A stretch of DNA of 14,696 nt from an uncultured Roseateles sp. (GTDB taxonomy: Bacteria; Pseudomonadota; Gammaproteobacteria; Burkholderiales; Burkholderiaceae), in assembly GCA_946886855.1 (NCBI GenBank), contig CAMPJJ010000122.1, positions 1 to 14,696 on the forward strand, in the 5' to 3' direction. The translations under genes and the position numbers were made by a program. Shown here one piece after another: positions 1 through 6,124 of this stretch. Position 1 is the stretch's first letter; each line of letters starts with the position of its first letter. The notes under the pieces are model-generated. The model was not told where the DNA came from, ran no database searches, and saw nothing but the letters and a program-made list of their open reading frames with translations.

Positions 1-75
1 ATTTTTTTGCGTTGATCTCCTTGAGGACCTCGATGTCCAGGTCGCGCTCGGCCAGTAACTTCAGGTGCGAGCCAT
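1..75 (-). pseudogene. IS3-family transposase orfA remnant (3' end only)
   Basis: On the minus strand this stretch encodes LKLLAERDLDIEVLKEINAKK, which matches the end of the leucine-zipper segment of IS3-family OrfA proteins (typically ..LKKLLAERDLEIEVMKEINAKK..). The reading ends at the window edge in GCA AAA AAA T, an A-AAA-AAA heptamer in the correct register for the programmed -1 frameshift that IS3 elements use to fuse OrfA to OrfB. OrfB would therefore lie beyond the left edge. Upstream of about position 75 the similarity stops, and the frame meets a TGA near position 108, so the helix-turn-helix half and the start codon are missing. This is a 5'-truncated insertion sequence. The family call rests on motif recall only. 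Confidence 0.72.
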
Positions 76-555
76 CGGCCAAGTGCGGGCCGACGGCTAG
101 ACCTTCTCACTTTTCCGACAAGACGCCGCCCGGGCCGGCCAGCGAGGGCGAGGCCAGCGTAGCGGCCGTAGCCAAGTCCAGCCAGGGCGCGGCTTGCTTG
201 GCCGTTGGGTGGCAGGCGATCGACGATGCCGAGGCGGGCCCAGGGCTTGAAGCGCAGACCGACCGCTCCGCGAGAGCAGGCCCGCGATGTCGACCGACCG
301 CTACGGGTCGGAATTCCCCGTTCGACCCGTCAGGCAGCAGACATTTGTCGCGGTTCGGCGCCGCGAGCTGCCGCCAAGTCACCTAGGTGGCTGCTTCACC
401 CGCGACAGCGGTCCTCGCAGTTGGCAAGTCGACAGGTGAGCCGATGACGGCTTCGTGGCCTGAACCATGTAGCCGGCTGCAGGCCGCGGGAGACAGCAAC
501 CGCTGCGTAGCGCTCGGCTGCGTCAGGCTGGGAAAGGGCCTTTGATCATTCAAGT
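76..555. other. Non-coding debris beside the IS remnant
   Basis: About 480 bases without a credible gene. Short open frames exist on both strands (for example minus 107-382), but none has a ribosome binding site, a recognisable domain or a sensible protein composition. The stretch contains the inverted repeat at 303-330. It probably represents decayed sequence or an intergenic repeat left beside the truncated insertion sequence. Part of the minus strand (about 110-280) reads as a glycine-rich peptide in another frame, but I do not recognise it. Confidence 0.5.
303..330. repeat. Perfect inverted repeat in debris region
   Basis: ACGGGTCG (303-310) and CGACCCGT (323-330) are perfect 8-base complementary arms around a 12-base AT-richer spacer (GAATTCCCCGTT). 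No T-run follows on either strand, so it does not look like a terminator. It may be part of a dispersed intergenic repeat or an old mobile-element end. Confidence 0.5.
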
Positions 556-584
556 GCCGTCAGCGTTCGCGAGCGCATGACGGC
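556..584 (-). terminator. Hairpin downstream of the GST-like gene, possible transcript end
   Basis: GCCGTCA (556-562) pairs perfectly with TGACGGC (578-584), and an inner GCG/CGC pair extends the stem to about 10 base pairs with one bulge. It lies 19 bases beyond the stop codon of the GST-like gene, where the six-gene minus-strand block ends. There is no U-tract after it on the minus strand, so it is at best an atypical terminator or a 3'-end stabilising stem. Confidence 0.4.
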
Positions 585-603
585 TCCGACATCCAAGCAA
601 GGG

Positions 604-1257
604 TCAGAGCGGCGGAAAGCGATTCGTACCTTTCGCGGGCAACTTGTGCATGCAAGCAACGAAGAGCGGGCTGACGAGCCAGCCGTTCAGCCAAGACCGC
701 ACCGCCGGCAAGTCCAGCGTTGCAAACCATTCCGGCTCCACCGCGGCGAACTGGCGCACGAAGGGCAACACGGCCAGGTCCGTGGCACATGGCGTCGTGC
801 CGCCCAGGCAGGGCGCGCTGCTCATTCGCGCTTCCAGCGGTCGCAGAAGCACATCGACCGCGCTGTCGCGGTGCGCGTCCGGCGTGAGGGCCTCGCCCGC
901 GTAGCGCTGGGGGTACTTCCAGCGGTCCAGGTGGCGCTTGAAGTCGCCGTCATTCCGCCGCACGAGGTCCAGGTTCTCGGGCGACTGCGCCCGCGCCCAC
1001 CAGCCCTGCGCATCGGGCTCGGCCAGTGCCCAGCGCATGATGTCCCAGCTCTCTTCGATCACGCTGCCGTCGGGCAGTTGCAGCACCGGGACCGTTCCCT
1101 TGGGAGACAAGGCCAGCAAGCTGGCCGGCTTGGCGCGCAGGCTGACCTCCACTGCCTCGAAGTGCCGCCCGGCTTGCAGCAGCGCCATGCGTGCGCGCAT
1201 CGCGTAGGGGCAGCGGCGGAAGGTGTAGAGCCGCGGCAGTTGGCTCAACGTACCCAC
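604..1257 (-). CDS. Glutathione S-transferase-like protein
   Basis: A 217-residue protein with an N-terminal thioredoxin-fold GST domain. It carries C16-P17-Y18-A19 at the start of helix 1 (a glutaredoxin-like CPYx site with only one cysteine), the cis-proline loop T55-V56-P57-V58 and the E69-S70 pair that normally holds the gamma-glutamyl part of glutathione. The rest is a helical C-terminal domain. This arrangement resembles the Grx2-like/YfcF-like GST proteins, which catalyse glutathione-dependent thiol chemistry or detoxification in the cytoplasm. The substrate cannot be read from sequence. The start is GTG at 1257, inside the last codons of the GreA/B-like gene (13-base overlap), so translation is probably coupled to it. 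A TTG at 1248 is an alternative start. It is the last gene of the minus-strand block. Confidence 0.85.
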   Translation of the reverse strand: MGTLSQLPRLYTFRRCPYAMRARMALLQAGRHFEAVEVSLRAKPASLLALSPKGTVPVLQLPDGSVIEESWDIMRWALAEPDAQGWWARAQSPENLDLVRRNDGDFKRHLDRWKYPQRYAGEALTPDAHRDSAVDVLLRPLEARMSSAPCLGGTTPCATDLAVLPFVRQFAAVEPEWFATLDLPAVRSWLNGWLVSPLFVACMHKLPAKGTNRFPPL

Positions 1258-1727
1258 AGGACCTCGAACTGCTGTCGGACGGAAGCGATCTGCATCGACA
1301 CCTCATCGCCTTCGCTTTTGCCCAGCAGGGCTCTGCACAGCGGCGCTTCGCTGCTGATGACCTGAACACGCTGAGCGTCGCTCATCAGCGTCATGCTGCC
1401 TCCATCCGGACCGAGGAAGAGCAACTGCTGCTTGTCGTCGGCATCGACCAGGCAGACCAGCGCGCCGAGCTGTATGCCTTTGCCGTCGTCGTAGGGGCGC
1501 GGGCGGAACTGACGCCAGTTGGCGATCGCCCGCCGGATCGCTTCGGCGCGACGAGCCTGGCCGGTGGCCAGGTAGGCGGCTTCGAGGCCCAAGGTGTCGT
1601 ACTTGTTCTCGGCGATGTTCTCTTCGTGAGTCGCCGTTTCATGCGCCGCGCGCGCGGCCTGTTCGACTTGCAGCAGGTCCTCGGCGAGCCGTTCCAGTAC
1701 CTGCTGCTGCAGCAAAGTTTTGTCCAT
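1245..1727 (-). CDS. GreA/GreB-family elongation factor-like protein
   Basis: A 160-residue protein. The N-terminal half is helical, with the segment HEENIAENKYDTLGLEA followed by YLATGQARRAEAI, typical of a GreA/GreB-related family annotated as transcription elongation factors. The C-terminal half is a beta-rich domain (LVCLVDADDKQQLLFLGPDGG ...) resembling the FKBP-like GreA/B C-terminal domain. Canonical Gre proteins insert an acidic-tipped coiled coil into the RNA polymerase secondary channel to rescue backtracked complexes. Whether this divergent member does so is unknown. I chose ATG at 1727. A TTG two codons upstream (1733) is possible, and no clear ribosome binding site decides between them. 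The 3' end overlaps the GST-like gene. Confidence 0.75.
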   Translation of the reverse strand: MDKTLLQQQVLERLAEDLLQVEQAARAAHETATHEENIAENKYDTLGLEAAYLATGQARRAEAIRRAIANWRQFRPRPYDDGKGIQLGALVCLVDADDKQQLLFLGPDGGSMTLMSDAQRVQVISSEAPLCRALLGKSEGDEVSMQIASVRQQFEVLWVR

Positions 1728-1820
1728 GATCAAAGATTGGCGTCTCGAACAAGCGGAGGCGTCTTGATTCTGAAGGCGCCGTGGGCGGTTCTTCCAAACA
1801 GCTGAGCAGTCGCTGATGAC

Positions 1821-2243
1821 TCACTGTTTCTCACCCTGCTGTTGCCGACGCTTGAACTCTTCCTTCATCTTCTCGTTGAGCGCGAGGTAGTCGCGAAAGA
1901 GCTTCGCAAACGGAGGCTCGGCTCCTGCGAAGTAACCAATCTGACCAATGAAGAGCGAGTCCCCGCGTTGCTCCGGTTTGCGCGCGATCCAAGCGGGATG
2001 CGCTGGATGTCCCGGCTTCGTGAAGCCGTAGATCGTGGAGGTCGCTCGATCGGTGTAGACCAAGAGTTTCTGATCCTCCACGTCTTGGACAGTTGCCCCG
2101 TGCTTCTCGCGTACCTCATCAAAATAGGACTGCCACTGAGCCTCGGTAATGTTCGCGCGAGGGTAGGGCTTGAACTCTTGCGCGCGGGCTCCCGAGACGA
2201 GGAGAAACGCAGTCAGGGTGACGATGTATATCGGTGATCTCAT
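1821..2243 (-). CDS. Small secreted protein of unknown function
   Basis: A 140-residue protein with a clear Sec signal peptide: short basic start (MRSP), hydrophobic core (IYIVTLTAFLLVSG) and an ARA|Q cleavage site after residue 21. The mature part has no cysteines and no membrane segment and is fairly charged. It contains aromatic stretches (AQWQSYFDEV, YGFTKPGHPAHPAWI, FIGQIGYFAGAEPPF) and ends in a lysine/glutamine-rich helix. It is predicted to be periplasmic or secreted. I do not recognise the family. It starts 12 bases after the chromate-transporter C-half, so it is almost certainly co-transcribed with it. No strong ribosome binding site is visible. Position suggests, but does not show, a link to the transporter. 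Confidence 0.75.
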   Translation of the reverse strand: MRSPIYIVTLTAFLLVSGARAQEFKPYPRANITEAQWQSYFDEVREKHGATVQDVEDQKLLVYTDRATSTIYGFTKPGHPAHPAWIARKPEQRGDSLFIGQIGYFAGAEPPFAKLFRDYLALNEKMKEEFKRRQQQGEKQ

Positions 2244-2255
2244 GGAAGCCGGACC

Positions 2256-2867
2256 CTACACCACTCCGATCGCCCCCAGCACGCCACCCGCCAGCACCAT
2301 CCACACGATGCCGATCTTGGTCCGCATCGTGAGGACCACGGTCGTGACGATCATCGCGAGCGTGGCCCACAGGTGAGAGGGATCGACCAGGTAGGGCGCG
2401 GCCAGCAGCCAGCCCGTCGCGATCATCAGGCCCAGCGTCAGCGGCGCCATGCCGACCGTGAACGCGCGAACGCCGAGGTGCTCCCGGTTGTTGCGCGCCC
2501 AGCGCGTCGCCGCCACGACCAGCGTCGTCGACGGAAGCAGGATGCCCGCCATCGCCGCAGCCGCTCCCAGCAGGCCGGACACGTTGAAGCCCAGCACCGC
2601 GACGAACAGGATGTTCGGACCCGGCGCGGCTTGCGCCAGCGCGATCGAGCTGGTGAAGCTCTGGTCCGTCAGCCAGTGACGCTCGTCGACCAGATAGCGG
2701 TGCATGTCCGGCGCCGTCGTGATCGCGCCGCCGATGGACAGCAGCGACAGCATCAGGAAGTGCAGCATCAGCGCGCCGAGCTCGGGCCAGCTCAAGCCGC
2801 CGACCAGCATCTGGGTCCAACCGGCATGAACGCCGACCTGCGCGCCGACCTGGGCGACGGCGCTCAT
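2256..2867 (-). CDS. Chromate transporter family, second half-size subunit
   Basis: A 203-residue membrane protein with one CHR domain. The family hallmarks are visible: an IGGAITTAPDMHRYLV segment (GG motif), an ERHWLTDQSF stretch and the AQAAPGPNI motif with the invariant PGP, then about four further hydrophobic segments. Single-domain CHR proteins usually work as pairs of opposite membrane topology, together equivalent to one full-length ChrA. Characterised ChrA proteins expel chromate across the inner membrane; others may move different anions. The ATG at 2867 overlaps the TGA of the preceding subunit (ATGA), so the two are made in a coupled way. A longer in-frame reading from 2969 would run through the upstream gene and is unlikely. 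The substrate is inferred from the family only. Confidence 0.9.
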   Translation of the reverse strand: MSAVAQVGAQVGVHAGWTQMLVGGLSWPELGALMLHFLMLSLLSIGGAITTAPDMHRYLVDERHWLTDQSFTSSIALAQAAPGPNILFVAVLGFNVSGLLGAAAAMAGILLPSTTLVVAATRWARNNREHLGVRAFTVGMAPLTLGLMIATGWLLAAPYLVDPSHLWATLAMIVTTVVLTMRTKIGIVWMVLAGGVLGAIGVV

Positions 2868-3538
2868 GCGCGGACTCCCGCGCGGCTGCGCTTGAGCGCG
2901 ATCAGCGCCAGCGTCATGCCCAGCCCGCCGACGCTCAGCACGATCCAGAACAGCGGCAGCTTCAGCCACACCGTCGCGCCGAACACCAGGGTCGCGAGCG
3001 CGAGCCCGGGTGCCAGGCCGATCGGGTTCTTCTTCAGCGAGGGCAGCAGCTTGAAGCCCGTGGCCAGGATCAGACCGGCCGATACGGCGCCCATGCCGCG
3101 CAACGCGCCGGTCATGCGCGGCGAGGCCAGCCAGGTCGTCGACAGGGCCGCGAGGATCAGCACGATGACGGCCGGGAACAGCATCATTCCCGCCAGCGCG
3201 ACCAAGGCGCCGCGCAGGCCGAAGAAACGGTCGCCGATCATCAGCGAGATGTTCACGATGTTGGGCCCCGGCAGCACCTGGGCGACGGCGAGCGTCTCGA
3301 CGAACTCCTCGCGCGTCATCCAGTTCAGGCGCTCGACCAGCTCCCGCTGTGCCACCGCCAGCACGCCGCCGAAACCCTGCAGCGCGAGCCAGGTGAAGGC
3401 CCAGAACAGCTGGGGCAGGGACTCGGGTTGCGCAAGCGCGGGTTGGGGCGTGGCGGGCGTAGCCGGCGTGGCGGGCGCGGCGCCGGGCTCGGCGCCTTCA
3501 GGGGCAGGGGGCGGCGCGGAGGAGGGCCCCGCGCTCAC
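2864..3538 (-). CDS. Chromate transporter family, first half-size subunit
   Basis: A 224-residue membrane protein with one CHR domain. After a 40-residue proline/alanine-rich N-terminus (with PATPATPATP) comes WLALQGFGGVLAVAQRELVE (GFGG motif), NWMTREEFVETLAVAQVLPG with the PGP motif, and hydrophobic segments to the C-terminus. It pairs with the next gene as a split ChrA-type transporter. The start is a GTG at 3538 that overlaps the TGA of the dehydrogenase (GTGA). The low-complexity head is not part of the family core, so a shorter protein starting near the CHR domain cannot be excluded, but the GTGA coupling favours this start. Confidence 0.9.
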   Translation of the reverse strand: MSAGPSSAPPPAPEGAEPGAAPATPATPATPQPALAQPESLPQLFWAFTWLALQGFGGVLAVAQRELVERLNWMTREEFVETLAVAQVLPGPNIVNISLMIGDRFFGLRGALVALAGMMLFPAVIVLILAALSTTWLASPRMTGALRGMGAVSAGLILATGFKLLPSLKKNPIGLAPGLALATLVFGATVWLKLPLFWIVLSVGGLGMTLALIALKRSRAGVRA

Positions 3539-4542
3539 CGGTGCCCCTTCAGCACATCCGGATTGACGATGTTGGACGGCTTGCCGGCCATGTAGTTCAG
3601 GACGTTGTCGAAGGCCGCGTCGAAGTACATCTGGTAGCTGTCCTGCTCGACATAGCCGATGTGCGGCGTGCAGACGGCGTTCTCGAGGCGCAGCAAGGGG
3701 TGGCCCTGCAGGATGGGCTCGGACTCGAACACGTCGACCGCCGCCATGCCGGGCCGGCCGCGGTTCAGGCCGGAGACCAGCGCGCCGTCGGCGACCAGCT
3801 CCGCGCGCGAGGTGTTCACGAACAGCGAGGTCGGCTTCATCCGCGCCAGATCCTCGGAGGTCACGATGCCGGTGGTCTCGTCCGACAGCCGCAGGTGCAG
3901 CGTCAGCACGTCGGCCTGTTCGAAGAAGGCCTCGCGGGTGTCGGCGGCCTGGTGGCCGTCAGCCTGCGCGCGCAGCCGCGAGGCCTCGCTGCCCCAGACG
4001 AGCACCTGCATGCCGAAGGCCTTGCCGTACCCGGCGATCAGCTGGCCGATCTTGCCGTAGCCCCAGATGCCCAGCGTCTTGCCGCGCAGCACCATGCCCA
4101 GGCCGAAGTTCGGCGGCATCGAGCCGGACTTCAGGCCCGACTGCTGCCACACCCCGTGCTTGAGCGTCGAGATGTACTGCGGCAGCCGCCGCATCGCGGC
4201 CATGATCAGGGCCCAGGTCAGTTCCGCCGGGGCGATGGGCGAACCGCCGCCTTCGGCCACGGCGATCCCGAGCCGCGTGCAGGCGTCGACATCGATGTGC
4301 TTGCCGACGCGGCCGGTCTGCGAGATCAGTTTGAGTTTGGGCAGCTTCTCCAGCAGTTGGCGCGGGAAGTGGGTGCGTTCGCGGATCGTCACCAGCACTT
4401 CGGCGTCCCGCAACCGGACCGACAGCTGTCCGATGCCCTTGACGGTGTTGGTGAAGACCTTGGCGTTCAGCGCGTCCAGCTTGGCGGCGCAAGGGAGCTT
4501 GCGCACGGCGTCCTGGTAGTCGTCGAGGATGATGATGTTCAT
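3535..4542 (-). CDS. D-2-hydroxyacid dehydrogenase, NAD-dependent
   Basis: A 335-residue cytoplasmic enzyme of the D-isomer-specific 2-hydroxyacid dehydrogenase family (the SerA/formate dehydrogenase fold). Such enzymes reversibly reduce 2-keto acids to D-2-hydroxy acids with NAD(P)H. The Rossmann motif G161-Y-G-K-I-G166 is intact. The catalytic triad is present with family spacing: Arg246 (NTSRAELV), Glu275 (DVFESEP) and His294 (CTPHIG). The length is normal and there is no ACT domain, so it is not a typical full-length phosphoglycerate dehydrogenase. Substrate is unknown. It is the first gene of the minus-strand block and its stop overlaps the start of the first CHR subunit, tying it to the transporter. 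The ATG at 4542 is a natural start (MNIIILDDYQD). Confidence 0.92.
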   Translation of the reverse strand: MNIIILDDYQDAVRKLPCAAKLDALNAKVFTNTVKGIGQLSVRLRDAEVLVTIRERTHFPRQLLEKLPKLKLISQTGRVGKHIDVDACTRLGIAVAEGGGSPIAPAELTWALIMAAMRRLPQYISTLKHGVWQQSGLKSGSMPPNFGLGMVLRGKTLGIWGYGKIGQLIAGYGKAFGMQVLVWGSEASRLRAQADGHQAADTREAFFEQADVLTLHLRLSDETTGIVTSEDLARMKPTSLFVNTSRAELVADGALVSGLNRGRPGMAAVDVFESEPILQGHPLLRLENAVCTPHIGYVEQDSYQMYFDAAFDNVLNYMAGKPSNIVNPDVLKGHR

Positions 4543-4558
4543 AGGCGTGCGGACGTCG

Positions 4559-4587
4559 ATCCTACTCGCCTGGATCGGTCACCCCAA
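4559..4587 (-). promoter_or_regulatory. Candidate sigma-70 promoter for the dehydrogenase/CHR block
   Basis: On the minus strand TTGGGG (4587-4582) and TAGGAT (4564-4559) are separated by exactly 17 bases, giving 3/6 and 4/6 matches to the -35 and -10 consensus. Transcription would start about 10 bases before the ATG at 4542, a short leader with no clear ribosome binding site. The match is modest. The position in a divergent gap is the main support. Confidence 0.3.
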
Positions 4588-4663
4588 GGCCATTGGGCGA
4601 GCGTCGTGCAACAGATCGGAACAGGGACTAGCATCGCGCCCGCATCGCCCCCCCATCCCAGAC

Positions 4664-4669
4664 AAGGAG
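4664..4669 (+). promoter_or_regulatory. Ribosome binding site of the DUF1993 gene
   Basis: AAGGAG lies 6 bases before the ATG at 4676. This fixes the start there, against the longer in-frame reading from 4529, which would run back through the divergent promoter region. Confidence 0.8.
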
Positions 4670-4675
4670 ACTCCC

Positions 4676-5182
4676 ATGGACATGTACGCCGCCACCGTGC
4701 CGGTGTTCGACCGCATGCTGAGCAACATGCAGACCTGGATCCGCACCGCGCGCGATCACGCCCTCGCCAAGGGCTTCGACGAATCCGTCTACCTGACACT
4801 GCGCCTGGCGCCCGACATGCTGCCGCTGCCGCGCCAGGTCCAGATCGCCAGCGACGCGGCCAAGAGCGGCGCTGCGCGTCTGGCCAGCATCGAGGTGCCG
4901 AGCTGGCCCGACAGCGAAGCGTCGATGGAAGAACTGATCCAGCGCATCCAGAAGACCCGCGACTTCATCAAGACGATCACGCCCGAGCAGATCAACGGCT
5001 CCGAGACCCGTGCGGTCAGCGTGCCGCGCCGCGACAAGGAGCCGCTGAAGTTCGAGGGTCAGGACTTCGCCCGGTTCTACAACCTGCCCAACTTCTTCTT
5101 CCACGCCACCATGCTGTACGCCCTGCTGCGCAACGCGGGCGTGCCGTTGGGCAAGATGGATTTCCTGGGTCAGCCCAAGTGA
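4676..5182 (+). CDS. DUF1993 family protein
   Basis: A 168-residue soluble protein that reads like the DUF1993 family: an N-terminal YAATVPVFDRMLSNMQTW helix, an LAPDMLPLPRQVQIASDAAK segment, a central helical part, and a C-terminal NLPNFFFHATMLYALLRNAG segment with GVPLGKMDFLG near the end. The family is a small helical bundle often compared with DinB-like proteins. No function is established that I can name. It has its own ribosome binding site, is transcribed away from the dehydrogenase block, and its TGA directly abuts the stop of the convergent gene. Confidence 0.88.
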   Translation: MDMYAATVPVFDRMLSNMQTWIRTARDHALAKGFDESVYLTLRLAPDMLPLPRQVQIASDAAKSGAARLASIEVPSWPDSEASMEELIQRIQKTRDFIKTITPEQINGSETRAVSVPRRDKEPLKFEGQDFARFYNLPNFFFHATMLYALLRNAGVPLGKMDFLGQPK

Positions 5183-5704
5183 TCAACCGAGCAGCCGGCG
5201 CAGCAGGCTCTTGCCCTGCTCGAGCTGCCGGTTGAGGGCGATCAGGCGGGCCTCGGCCTCGGCCTGGTCGAAGCGCCGGGCCACTTCCGTGTAGATCGCC
5301 GTCCGCAGGTGCCACAGGTCCTGCGGATGCCGTGCATGGACGATGTGGCGGAGCAGGGCGGTGACGCGCTCTTGCGCGTCGGTGTCGCCGTCCACGGCCA
5401 GATCGTGGACGCTGGCGCGGAACGCCATCCGCAGCCTGGCCATCGTGCGGGCGCTGGCCTGAGGTCGGCGTCCTTCGCCGGGCCACAGCCGCATCAGGCT
5501 CTGGAAGATGGAATCCCCGTTGCGCCGCCGCGTCGGCGCATCGTTCATCGCCGCGCCGCCGGCACCGCCAAGGCGGTCCGCCGGTTCCACCCCGGTCCGG
5601 GTGTCCACCGCGCGCGTCTCGAAATCGTCCGGCTCGAGGGCTTCCACCGCCTCCGCCGCTTCGACGATCTCATCCCAACGAGACAGACTAGGCATCGCTT
5701 TCAT
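5183..5704 (-). CDS. Hypothetical helical protein
   Basis: A 173-residue protein that I do not recognise. The first 60 residues are acidic and low in predicted structure (EAAEAVEALEPDDFE, then GGAGGAA). The remainder is strongly helical and basic, with RTMARLRMAFRASVHDLAV, a histidine-rich LLRHIVHARHPQDLWHLR stretch and a C-terminal amphipathic helix (EARLIALNRQLEQGKSLLRR). There is no signal peptide or membrane segment, so it is likely cytoplasmic. The start at 5704 is preceded on its strand by a purine-rich AGGACAAGAAG at moderate distance. An ATG at codon 4 is an alternative. The coding is credible from composition and the tight fit against its convergent neighbour. Confidence 0.65.
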   Translation of the reverse strand: MKAMPSLSRWDEIVEAAEAVEALEPDDFETRAVDTRTGVEPADRLGGAGGAAMNDAPTRRRNGDSIFQSLMRLWPGEGRRPQASARTMARLRMAFRASVHDLAVDGDTDAQERVTALLRHIVHARHPQDLWHLRTAIYTEVARRFDQAEAEARLIALNRQLEQGKSLLRRLLG

Positions 5705-6124
5705 GGCTGCGTTCTTCTTGTCCTGGTTGATCGGACGCGCGTCCCTCGACGTCCCTTAGCGGGCTTGCTCCATCGCGCGGCGTCCGGACTCTTGGAGGCC
5801 CGGATCGCGAGACGATTGTGGAAGCCGGACTTGTAACAAGAAGCTCGGATAAGGCGGTGACGGCAGGCTCAAATCGTGCTCAAGTTCTCACTCCGGCGGC
5901 CGATAAGGGACTGAATGGGCGGGTCGCCGGTGTCCGCGGCGCGTCCAGAGGGGGCTCCCAGGCGGGGAAATAGGCGCCGAATTAGGCGGTCGGCACCGTC
6001 CATTTGCCGGGATGCCTCGCGGGAACGCACGGACACAATCCCGTACAGGCGGCCAGAGGGCCCGTGCCGGCATCTCCGGTCGCGCCCGCCGGACCGCGCC
6101 ACCGCGCCCAGGAAGCCCGATCAC
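5705..6124. other. Divergent intergenic region before the secretion block
   Basis: About 420 bases between the divergent starts of the helical hypothetical gene and the GT41 gene. It must hold both promoters, but I see no convincing -35/-10 pair on either strand. Notable items are a perfect 11-base palindrome CTTGTAACAAG at 5830-5840 and several similar ATAAGGCGG/TTAGGCGG words between 5849 and 5990. The in-frame extension of the GT41 frame upstream (from 5915) is arginine/proline-rich and looks non-coding. Confidence 0.5.
6110..6115 (+). promoter_or_regulatory. Ribosome binding site of the GT41 gene
   Basis: AGGAAG lies 9 bases before the ATG at 6125. It supports that start over the longer open frame beginning at 5915. 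Confidence 0.6.

Noticed and set aside
107..382. A 91-codon minus-strand frame near the IS remnant as a small gene
   Set aside because: No ribosome binding site or known domain, serine/alanine/proline-rich composition, and it contains the non-coding-looking inverted repeat.
3541..5235. A 564-codon plus-strand open frame opposite the dehydrogenase, running on into the DUF1993 gene in another frame
   Set aside because: The dehydrogenase has a complete catalytic triad on the minus strand and DUF1993 has its own ribosome site. The long frame crosses both and the divergent promoter region.
5915..6124. A 70-residue N-terminal extension of the GT41 enzyme
   Set aside because: Arg/Pro-rich with no family match, while ATG 6125 has an AGGAAG ribosome site at good spacing and starts a sensible protein.
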